NCBI GenBank assembly: GCA_963745675.1 | Contig: CAVUYM010000029.1 | Span: 1-18,484, forward strand | DNA: 18,484 bases | Direction: 5' to 3' | From: JAUIIK01 sp963745675 | GTDB taxonomy: Bacteria; Chloroflexota; Chloroflexia; Thermomicrobiales; CFX8 | Shown: piece by piece, positions 1-7,906 of the stretch | Layout: each line of letters opens with the position of its first letter | Position numbering within the stretch: the first letter of the stretch is position 1 | The notes under the pieces: generated by a model | Database searches by the model: none | What the model saw: the letters and a program-made list of their open reading frames with translations, nothing else | Told to the model about the DNA's origin: nothing | Position numbers and translations under genes: made by a program

Positions 1-39
1 TTAGCCCAACGATTCACGCCACTTATTATAGGAATAGAG

Positions 40-70
40 CCGGACCATTGAGTGGCCCGGATTTCTTTTC
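40..70 (+). terminator. Putative Rho-independent terminator of an upstream gene
   Basis: CCGGACCA (40-47) can pair with TGGCCCGG (53-60) across a 5-nt loop, giving an 8-bp stem with one A-C mismatch. The T-rich run ATTTCTTTTC follows directly. This would end transcription of a gene lying left of the window. The stem is short and imperfect, so confidence is moderate. Confidence 0.4.
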
Positions 71-123
71 ACATGGGTAGCGGGGTATCATTTTGTGTTG
101 GGACCTTCGCCTAAGGAACGAAA

Positions 124-2863
124 TTGCCCGGGACGCCCATGACGACAACGACTCAGACCCGTCAGCGCTCATCGCGCTTCCCCGTTCTGACAACGAAAAT
201 CCTCTGCGCCTCCTGTACGCCGGGACACTATCCAGCGGCCTGCATTAGAACAGCGCCTTACGGACGGTCTGGCAGGTCGGCTCATCGTTATCTCTGCGCC
301 GCCTGGATTCGGCAAAACGACCGCTGTTGTCAACTCGCATCGCACCGTCGCAGATCAAGGCTGGAGGCTTGGTTGGGTAGCGCTGGATGCGGGAGACAAT
401 GATCTGGCGCGCTTCCTGACCTACGTTATCCACGGCTTCGGTGTACTCGGCGATAGCTTTGGCGATGATGCGATTGCTCTGTCGCAGAACGTGCAACAGT
501 CGGACTGGCATGTGCCGATTACTGTTCTGCTCAACGAACTCGAACAGAACGCCGAGCCGGTCATGCTTGTCCTTGACGATTATCACGAAATCGTTGAACC
601 CGAGATACACCGTGCCTTGACCTACCTGATCGAGCATCTGCCGGCAACGGTGCGCATCATCATCACGTCGCGGGCGGATCCGCCGCTCTCTTTGCCTCTA
701 TTCCGCGCACGACGCGAGCTGACTGAGATTGGCATCGATCATCTGCGTTTCACGAACGCAGAGGCGAGCGCATTCATCAACGATGTTATGCGGCTCAATC
801 TGAGTGCGGACCAGGTTGACGAGTTGGAGCGGCGCACGGAGGGCTGGATTGCGGGCCTGTTGTTGGCGGCGCTGTCCGTTGGTGAGTCGTCCGATCCATC
901 ACAACTCATCGCTGCATTCGGTGGAGCGCACCACTTCGTCTTCGACTATCTCGCTGAAGAGGTCTTGAATCGCCAACCGGAAGAGCTACAGAAATTTCTG
1001 CTGCAGACTTCCGTCCTGGAACAGCTGTCAGCGCCGCTCTGCGACGCCGTTACTGCTGCGAGCGATGGCGCTGAAAAACTGACCAGCCTCGACGATGCGA
1101 ATCTCTTTGTCGTGCGCCTGGATCAGAACCGCAGCTGGTACCGCTATCACCATCTATTCGGCGAGTTTCTTTCTAGTCGCTTCCGGCGAGAAGATCCAGA
1201 GGGCTGGCGGCGCGCTCATTTGAGGGCCGCAGATAATTACGAAAGCCAGCGCCTGTATCATCAGGCCATCGAACATACGATGGCAGCGAAGGACCATGAA
1301 CGCACTGCTGATCTCATCGTCGAGACTGGCATGCGCACCGTCAATGCAGGCCGCTCAGCGACGCTACGGCGCTGGTTTGCAGCGCTGCCGGAAGAGGTCG
1401 TGACCTCGCGACAGGATCTCCTGACGATCCGAATCTGGATGCTGCTTATGGAGCGCCAATTCGGTGAAGTTGCGCGTCAGCTTGAGTACATTGATGCGTT
1501 AGTCGAATCCGAACACATGACACCTCGTTATGCGGGCGCTCTCTCTGGTGTGAGGGTATCGCTTGCCCTCCTGACCGGTGATTTGGACCGGGCGATAGAA
1601 CTGGGCGAAGATGCCTTGCCTCAGCTGTCCGAGGACGATGAGTTCAGCCGTAGCATGGTGACTGTCCATCTCGGTATGGCCTACCGCATGCGAGGCGATT
1701 TGGCTCCGGCAATCCCGTTGCTCACCGCTGGTATGAAGCTGAGCGATACAGCTGGAAACACTCCAGCCTGGCTGATCGCTGCCAGCCAACGGGCGATTGC
1801 CTGGATGACGCTTGGCGACCTGCGCCTCGCCCACGATGCCTTCCGTGAGGTGCTTGATGTCGAGTCAAAACTCGGGCTAACGAACCTCGGCTTCGCGATC
1901 GCATCCCATCTTGGCCTGGCTGAGATCTTGCGCGAGTGGGATCGGTTGGATGAAGCGGACGACATCCTCTCGAAGGCGCTTGACGTTCTCGATGCGCTGG
2001 ACGATGGTGAACAGTTCGGCACAAAACTTTACGCACTGATCATTCTCATTCGAGTGCGCTGCGGCCAGGGTGATCTCAAAGGGGCGCTTGAGATCGCCGA
2101 CCGATCAATGCAAGAGGCTTCAGAATCTGATCTCTCCGAGTGGGAGTTCGAGCGCGCTGCCGCCTTCCGCGCGCGTATCCTGCTTGATCTTGGGCGCCTG
2201 GACGAAGCGGAACTTTGGGCTAACAGCATCGAACCTGCTACTCGACCGCTCAGATCGACGCGGGAGATTGTGTATCAGTTGCTCATCCGGATCGAGCTCG
2301 CTCGTGGCCGCATCGAGGATGCGTTGCAACTCATTGCGGATGCCTGGGAGCTTGCTGAATCAAGCGGATTGAGGCGGAGATTGATCGAGCTGTCCGTTCT
2401 TTCTAGCCTCGCATCGATCGAGCTGGGAGAGCGATCTCTGGCCAGGAACCATCTCAGCAGAGCGCTCGGGCTGGGGGAGCTGGATGGATATCGGCGTGTA
2501 TTCCTCGACGATGCGGCCACGCTGGCGCCGGTATTGAAGGATTTGCAGCGGGATCGGCCATCCAACGCTTCATGGTCGACGGCGTACCTCGATGAGATTC
2601 TGACGGAGATTGATGGCGGTACAAAAGCGCTGCGGACCAACCATCGGGAAGATGCGGAACAACTTGTCGAACCTTTGACTGACCGCGAGCAGGAAGTTCT
2701 TGGGCTGCTTGCCGAGGGGCTTTCGAACCAGAAAATCGCTGACCGGCTCTTCTTGAGTGTCGGTACTGTTAAGCGTCACACCCACAATATCTATGGCAAG
2801 CTTGGCGTCAATAGTCGCACTCAAGCTATCGTCCGTGGGCAAGGTTTGGGTCTGTTGGAATGA
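124..2863 (+). CDS. MalT-type ATP-dependent LuxR-family transcriptional regulator, interrupted by a +1 frameshift near 201
   Basis: This is a large signal-transducing ATPase of the MalT/STAND class, expected to bind DNA when an inducer and ATP open it. Reading begins at TTG 124 (AAGGAA at 113-118 is a good ribosome site) or ATG 139 and runs in one frame to PVLTTKI. It continues one frame over from about 203 with SAPPVRRDTIQRP. Removing one base near 201-202 restores residue-for-residue alignment with the downstream paralogue and gives a product of about 912 residues. The P-loop APPGFGKTT is at 296-322 and Walker B LVLDDYH at about 566-586. A TSRADPP sensor-like segment, a winged-helix region, a long helical TPR-like stretch and a C-terminal LuxR helix-turn-helix (LTDREQEVLGLLAEG to the end) follow. 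The uninterrupted frame from ATG 491 would lack the P-loop, so it is not a credible start. It is either a pseudogene or a sequencing error. Confidence 0.85.
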
Positions 2864-2918
2864 CATTCTCCGAATAGCTAGAGTGCAATAGCACGTTTGG
2901 GACATAGGGAGCGCTACG

Positions 2919-5624
2919 TTGGTTGAAGAGGCAACAGCGGCGCGTGCCGAAGCCCCAAAACCGCTCGTGCTGGTAACGAAGCTTGCCAGACCTCCGCATC
3001 GCCCGGATGTCGTTGCGCGTACTCGCCTGACCGAGCGCATTTCCAATGCTCTTTCCGGCAAACTGACGCTCATTTCGGCTCCTCCCGGATTCGGAAAGAC
3101 GACACTCGTCACCGAGTGGCTTGCTGGCTATGCCCAGCCTGAGCGTGTTGGGTGGGTTTCGCTCGATCCGGGCGACAGTGATCCGGGTCGATTTTTCAGT
3201 TATTTCGTGCGGGCTATTCGCAGCGTGGAACCGGAGTTCGGCGCAGGCTTGCTGAACGTGCTGCAGACGGGCGTCCGTGGTGATGCGACGCTTGTTTTGG
3301 TCGATCTGATTAATGCGCTTAACCAACTTCAAGAGCAGGTGGTTTGCGTACTCGATGATTATCACGTCATCTCTAGTGATGATGTGCATCGGTCGATGGC
3401 CTACTTGCTCGAGCATCAGCCAGCTCATCTGCACATCGTTATCACTTCCCGCGAGACACCACCGCTCCCACTTTCGCTACTGCGATCCCGCCGTGAGATG
3501 ACGGAATTCAGAGCCGCGGATCTGCGTTTTTCCCTCGACGAGACGACTGCTTTTTTCAATCAGATCATGGGATTCGAACTCTCTCCCGAGCGCGTGCAAG
3601 CTTTGGAACAGCGCACCGAAGGATGGATCGCCGGGTTGCTACTCGCCGCTCTGTCCGCCGGTGATGCGGACGAACCGGAAATGACGTTGGAGCGCTTCGG
3701 AGGTGAGCATCGCTTCGTATTTGATTACCTGGCTGAGGAAGTCTTTCGACGACAACCACCGGACGCGCAGCGCTTCCTGGAGCAAACGGCGGTGCTGGGT
3801 CGAATGTCCGCCGACCTGGTGCGGGAGTTAACCGGCGAAGGACAGGAGCGGCTTGATTATCTGGTTGAATCGAACCTCTTTACGATCCCGCTCGATAGTG
3901 ATCGTTCATGGTATCGCTATCACCAGCTGTTTGGTGAATTCCTGGCAGCCAGGTTGCGCGAACGGGACCACGATGGCTGGAAGGATGCCCACCACCGGGC
4001 GAGTGTTTGGTTCGAAGCGAATGGCCACATATCCGAAGCTGTGGAACACGCGTTGGCAGCAGGAGATGAAGAATGTCTTGCTCGTCTGATCGAGCAAGAT
4101 GGGTACGAACTCGTACGCCATGGGCGCACCGCGACGCTCGAGCGCTGGCTCTCCGGCTTGACCGAACCGACCATCGTATCTCGACCCAGATTGATATTGC
4201 TGCGCGTTTGGGTATTGATGTTCAGTCGCAGCTTTGAGGAAATTCCGTCCTGGTTCGAACGCGTGGATTCGAGCGTCATTGAGGATGACGAGGAACGAGC
4301 AGAGTTCCGCTCCTATCAAGCTGTTTGTGAAGCGACATTTGCCCGATTCCGAGCCGATATTGATGAAATCATACGTCTGTCCACGGAAGCTCTGGACTAC
4401 TTTTCCACCCTGCCTCCTGGAAGCAATCAAAACGAATGCATCGCCCTCCTACATCTCGGCGGTGCCCTGCGGATGCGTGGCGATACCCTTCAATCAATCG
4501 AGGTGCTGACCAAAGCGATTGAGCGCGGGCGGCCTGGCGAGAATCGCGTCGTTGAGCTTAACGCTCTCAGCCAGCTGACCGCGAGCTACGGCGAACTCGG
4601 CGCTTTTCGCGAAGCCGAGCGGTGGGCACGCTCGACAATCGAGCGCGAGCAGGAATACGGCATGCGCCGCCTGGCGATGGCAGAAGCCTCGCGTATCTCG
4701 TTGGCGACGATCCTGCGTGAGCGAGAAGCGTTCGACGAGGCTCGCGCGCTACTCGATGATGTCATTCTCTCGATCCAGCGAACCGGTGACCGGGAGGACC
4801 TGGGCGCGCAGATCCTGTCACTCTACGAACGAGCACTGGTTGAGGTAGATGCGAGGAATCCAAGCGCCGCTCGTGCCACGATGGAAGATGCTCTAAACCG
4901 TGCCCGGCATCTGCAATTCGCGCCCGACTCGCATTGGCGCGTCGTTGCTCTGAAGGCGCATATTCATCTGCTGATGGGGCAGCCCGGACCAGCCGTGGAC
5001 TGGGCGGCGGAACGCCCGTTCCCGGATGAAGCTCCGATTGATTACCTCAACGAGCGGGCGGCGATCACACGCGCCTGGGTCGATCTCGACACAGGCAAAG
5101 CCGAGCGATCTGACCGTTTACTGCGTAGATTGATCGCCGGCCTGGAGGAGGCGGGCCGCGCTTACCGCCTCGCTGAGGCGCGGCTCATGCTGGCAGCGGT
5201 ATCGCTACGCCTTGGCAGAGAATCTGAGGCCGTCGAATTTCTGGACAAAGCCGTCGCCTATGCTGCGGATTCGGATTGCCGGCGTTTGCTGGTCGACACG
5301 CATCCGGACGTCGGGGCGTTGTTACCTCTTGCCGTGCGGCGCGCCAATAAAATGGGACTTGATCTGCGGCTGCCCGCTGAGCTGACTGGCGACAATGGAG
5401 TGCTCACAGAAGTAGTTCCAGAGGAGGCGCTCACCGCTAGAGAGCGAGAGGTGCTGGAGTTGGTAGGCGAAGGCATCTCGAATCGGGAAATTGCTGAGCG
5501 TTTATATGTGAGTGTTGGAACGGTCAAACGTCATACCCACAATATCTACCGCAAACTTGGTGTCAGCAATCGCACCCAGGCGATGGTGCGTAGCCAGGAA
5601 CTGGGGCTTGTTGGGAGAGATTGA
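2919..5624 (+). CDS. MalT-type ATP-dependent LuxR-family transcriptional regulator (intact paralogue)
   Basis: A 901-residue MalT-like regulator starting at TTG 2919, with a GGGAG ribosome site about 7 nt upstream. Visible in order are the conserved N-terminal segment LVTKLARPPHRPDVV (about 18-32) and the P-loop APPGFGKTT (54-62). Walker B LDDYH follows with D146/D147, then the TSRETPPLPL sensor segment. The EQRTEGWIAGLLLAALS and FDYLAEEVF signatures of this family come next, then a helical TPR-like region (about 400-780). The C-terminal LuxR helix-turn-helix occupies about residues 836-895. It lies 55 bp behind the first regulator in the same direction and shares its layout, so the pair arose by tandem duplication. 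Synonymous divergence is high, so the duplication is not recent. The inducer and target genes cannot be read from sequence. The family is clear; MalT itself (maltose control) is not implied. Confidence 0.92.
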   Translation: MVEEATAARAEAPKPLVLVTKLARPPHRPDVVARTRLTERISNALSGKLTLISAPPGFGKTTLVTEWLAGYAQPERVGWVSLDPGDSDPGRFFSYFVRAIRSVEPEFGAGLLNVLQTGVRGDATLVLVDLINALNQLQEQVVCVLDDYHVISSDDVHRSMAYLLEHQPAHLHIVITSRETPPLPLSLLRSRREMTEFRAADLRFSLDETTAFFNQIMGFELSPERVQALEQRTEGWIAGLLLAALSAGDADEPEMTLERFGGEHRFVFDYLAEEVFRRQPPDAQRFLEQTAVLGRMSADLVRELTGEGQERLDYLVESNLFTIPLDSDRSWYRYHQLFGEFLAARLRERDHDGWKDAHHRASVWFEANGHISEAVEHALAAGDEECLARLIEQDGYELVRHGRTATLERWLSGLTEPTIVSRPRLILLRVWVLMFSRSFEEIPSWFERVDSSVIEDDEERAEFRSYQAVCEATFARFRADIDEIIRLSTEALDYFSTLPPGSNQNECIALLHLGGALRMRGDTLQSIEVLTKAIERGRPGENRVVELNALSQLTASYGELGAFREAERWARSTIEREQEYGMRRLAMAEASRISLATILREREAFDEARALLDDVILSIQRTGDREDLGAQILSLYERALVEVDARNPSAARATMEDALNRARHLQFAPDSHWRVVALKAHIHLLMGQPGPAVDWAAERPFPDEAPIDYLNERAAITRAWVDLDTGKAERSDRLLRRLIAGLEEAGRAYRLAEARLMLAAVSLRLGRESEAVEFLDKAVAYAADSDCRRLLVDTHPDVGALLPLAVRRANKMGLDLRLPAELTGDNGVLTEVVPEEALTAREREVLELVGEGISNREIAERLYVSVGTVKRHTHNIYRKLGVSNRTQAMVRSQELGLVGRD

Positions 5625-5637
5625 GATTCGGAAGGCG

Positions 5638-6249
5638 TTAAGGAGCGTCGCGGCCCGCCAGCGCATCAACGCGATCGGCGTCAGCTGCGTCTCCCCAGCA
5701 GTCGCAAATCTGCCAGGCACCGTCATCTGCCAGGACCACATGCAGGACTCCGTAGCCGGGCACGCGGTCGGCGTCGTATCCGTATGTTCCGGAGACGCGG
5801 CCATCGCTGACCGTAGGCGGCTCCAGGATCGAGACGTTCGTGAGGTTACTATCGGCGCCAACGATCCAGGTGAAAACTCGTCGCCATGCGATCTCATCGA
5901 GATCCGGCGCGCATGGGCGCGACCATCTGGCAATATCAACGCCAACCGATTTTGATTTGCTGTCGGCGAAGCCTGCCGCCTGGAGTGTAGCTGTCTGAGT
6001 CAAGCGGTCCGGCACCAATTTTAGTTCCGACCCTATTGGGAAGAAGCGATTACGTAAATCGAGGGCGCTGGCCAGTTCCGGTCCATGCATATCGCCGATG
6101 CCGAAATTGCGCCGCGGAAGCTGGTCTGTGCCTGGACCTGATGCAACGGTTTGAAGAAATGCGAAAAGCGCGTGTGAAAGCCTGTGCATGGTCCGTTCTG
6201 GGATGATCGTCCTACTGCCTCTGGATAGTTCTCTTGTAACGACTGCCAT
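5638..6249 (-). CDS. Hypothetical protein, no family recognised
   Basis: An uninterrupted 203-codon frame on the minus strand, convergent with the second regulator (14 bp between stop codons) and divergent from moaC. I do not recognise the family. Composition is protein-like: a helical N-terminal region, GPELASALDLRNRFFPIGSE in the middle, then a mixed segment ending in VLADDGAWQICDCWGD, where two cysteines lie one residue apart. The pattern of a C-terminal strand rich in W and acidic residues resembles secreted or NTF2-like proteins, but that is only an impression. An internal ATG at codon 21 begins a weakly hydrophobic stretch (MHRLSHALFAFLQTV) and could be the real start of an exported form. 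The competing plus-strand frame at 5512-5955 overlaps the 3' end of the regulator and looks like an antisense shadow. Confidence 0.55.
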   Translation of the reverse strand: MAVVTRELSRGSRTIIPERTMHRLSHALFAFLQTVASGPGTDQLPRRNFGIGDMHGPELASALDLRNRFFPIGSELKLVPDRLTQTATLQAAGFADSKSKSVGVDIARWSRPCAPDLDEIAWRRVFTWIVGADSNLTNVSILEPPTVSDGRVSGTYGYDADRVPGYGVLHVVLADDGAWQICDCWGDAADADRVDALAGRDAP

Positions 6250-6438
6250 CTCATCAATTCACTTTCTTGCGCGTCGTTGGATCTGCAATGCGTCACACTG
6301 GTATTGTCAATTGATGGACTGGTTGGCACAGCCCCCATGCGGTCCTGTCTTCCCCGGCCATTGTGTGCCATCGCGGCGGTACTATCGACCCGCGACGGTG
6401 TTCGTGGCCAACGTAGATTGACTTTGGAGATGAGTTAG

Positions 6439-6960
6439 ATGAGCAACAAACTGACCCATTTTGATGACGATGGGCGGGCTCGTATGGTCGATGTCGGGGA
6501 CAAAAGCGAAACTCACCGAATTGCCATCGCCAGCGCCCGCATAAGAATGCAACCTGCAACGCTGGAGACGATCATCTCAGGCACGGCCAGCAAGGGGGAC
6601 GTGCTTGGTGTGGCCCAGGTTGCCGCGATTATGGGCGCCAAGCGGACCTCCGATCTGGTGCCGATGTGCCACCCGCTCAGTCTGACATCGGTCAATGTCG
6701 AACTCACTCCAAACCGTGCAGCGGTCGCCGTCGACATCACTGTCCGGGTAGAGACGCGCGATCGGACCGGGGTCGAGATGGAAGCGCTAACGGCGGCTTC
6801 CGTCGCTGCGCTTACAATTTACGACATGGTGAAAGCGATCGACCGGGGGATGGTCATCGAGCATGTCCGGCTCGAAGAGAAGCACGGCGGTAAGGCTCCC
6901 TGGGTGCGAACGGCCGAGGGTTCTTCATCCCCAGAACTGCCGGAGGCGAAGGAATTCTAA
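6439..6960 (+). CDS. moaC: Cyclic pyranopterin monophosphate synthase MoaC
   Basis: MoaC converts 3',8-cyclo-7,8-dihydroguanosine triphosphate, made by MoaA, into cyclic pyranopterin monophosphate, an early cytosolic step of molybdenum cofactor synthesis. The 173-residue product is close to the usual length (161 in E. coli). Family signatures are plain: MVDVGDKSETHRIA near the N-terminus, the MCHPLSLT motif (76-83), GVEMEALTAASVAALTIYDMVKAID (111-135) and LEEKHGGK near 145-152. The catalytic residues correspond to D129, K132 and K148. ATG 6439 follows a GGAG ribosome site about 10 nt upstream. No other cofactor-synthesis gene is in the window, so moaC is isolated from its pathway here. The 190-bp leader shared with the divergent hypothetical gene contains a 7-bp inverted repeat (6324-6330 and 6364-6370) of unknown meaning. 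Confidence 0.95.
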   Translation: MSNKLTHFDDDGRARMVDVGDKSETHRIAIASARIRMQPATLETIISGTASKGDVLGVAQVAAIMGAKRTSDLVPMCHPLSLTSVNVELTPNRAAVAVDITVRVETRDRTGVEMEALTAASVAALTIYDMVKAIDRGMVIEHVRLEEKHGGKAPWVRTAEGSSSPELPEAKEF

Positions 6961-7062
6961 GCCGTAGAATCAAGGACCTCGGTCGTATAGTATGGCTTGG
7001 GATAGGGCACTAAACTCCGAAGGTGAGTGACCTGACGGACGTATTCGGCCGGGAACGTTTGC

Positions 7063-7695
7063 GTGACTTCGGAACAGCTTTCGACCAAATCAGATGTCAG
7101 CGATGCTGAGGTCGAAGAGATCCTCGATCGGCTTTGGCGGTCCCAGCGCCCGATCCCGAAGCTTCCCGCCTGGTTGCCGGTCGCGCTGACAGTGCTTCCG
7201 TATGTGCTGATCACCGTCACGATCATCAACGGGTTGATCGGCATCATCGCTATCCTGACCCCGTGGTTTGCCGCGAACGCCTGGACGGGTCTCGCGGACG
7301 GAATCTACTCGGTGTACTCTTATATCTGCCCGCAGCGTCCCGATCACACCTTTTTTATTGGCGGGCATCCGATGGCATTCGAGCAGCGCGATCTGTCGAT
7401 GTACCTGGGATTTGCTGCGGCGGGTCTGATGTATTTGCGATTCTCATTCATCAGGCGCTCTCTGCCGAATGTCTGGCTAGTTGTGGGCCTTGCGCCAATG
7501 CTGATTGATGTCTTTATCAGCACAATTGGGTTGCTTCCTTCAACAGCTATGTCTCGCACATGGACGGGGGCACTGGCCTCGTTCGTCATCGTCTGGTGGA
7601 GCTATCCGCGTTTCACGTCCATGCTCGACGACGTGATGCGCCATGTCGAACGTGCGCGCGATCGCATTGATGCGGCGCAACCGGCTCCAGATTGA
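7063..7695 (+). CDS. DUF2085-like integral membrane protein
   Basis: A 210-residue membrane protein starting at GTG 7063, about 100 bp after moaC and in the same direction. After a charged cytosolic N-terminus (about 1-33) there is a long hydrophobic stretch (about 36-70), then segments at about 110-130, 138-160 and 165-180, and a charged C-terminal helix. The loop after the first hydrophobic region reads ICPQRPDHTFFIGGHPMAFEQRDLSMYLGF. This resembles the DUF2085 signature, in which a CHQ.P.RSF element is followed by G.......C.RC.G.Y.G. Here the histidine after the first cysteine and the downstream CxRC pair are changed, so only one cysteine of the motif remains. Function is unknown for the family. 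The assignment rests on my recollection of the motif and carries moderate confidence. Confidence 0.65.
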   Translation: MTSEQLSTKSDVSDAEVEEILDRLWRSQRPIPKLPAWLPVALTVLPYVLITVTIINGLIGIIAILTPWFAANAWTGLADGIYSVYSYICPQRPDHTFFIGGHPMAFEQRDLSMYLGFAAAGLMYLRFSFIRRSLPNVWLVVGLAPMLIDVFISTIGLLPSTAMSRTWTGALASFVIVWWSYPRFTSMLDDVMRHVERARDRIDAAQPAPD

Positions 7696-7746
7696 TTCGT
7701 TCTAGAAAAGGGGAACGAGGCGGAACCTGCGAACGAACGCATGTGA

Positions 7747-7766
7747 GCGATATTGAATTATATCGC
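7747..7766. promoter_or_regulatory. 20-bp palindrome upstream of lon, possible operator
   Basis: GCGATAT (7747-7753) and ATATCGC (7760-7766) are perfect inverted repeats around a 6-bp AT-rich centre. The site is about 140 bp upstream of the lon start, in an otherwise featureless 211-bp gap, and lacks a U-tract, so it looks more like a dimer-binding operator than a terminator. A -10-like TATACT lies at 7819-7824, but no convincing -35 is correctly spaced. It is not a CIRCE element (TTAGCACTC/GAGTGCTAA) or an HspR HAIR site. The binding protein is unknown. Confidence 0.4.
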
Positions 7767-7906
7767 ACGGTGTCGCCCCAGATGGAATCATTGCACTGCA
7801 TCGAACTGAATCGCGCCTTATACTTGAGGCATGGCGAGGGATAAGGTCACCGGAAGACTGAACCGGCGTCGGCCGGGTATTACGTAGCAAGGTTGGTTAC
7901 ACGCTT

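Noticed and set aside
5512..5955. Plus-strand 147-codon frame at the end of the second regulator
   Set aside because: It begins inside the LuxR helix-turn-helix in another frame, has no ribosome site or family pattern, and runs antisense to the more protein-like 5638-6249 frame.
7697..7718. TCGTTC/GAACGA inverted repeat after the DUF2085-like gene as a terminator
   Set aside because: The stem is only 6 bp with a 10-nt loop and no U-tract, so it is within chance for this sequence.
7791..7824. TTGCAC and TATACT as a sigma-70 promoter for lon
   Set aside because: The -35 matches only 3 of 6 bases and the spacer would be 22 bp. Only the TATACT is promoter-like.
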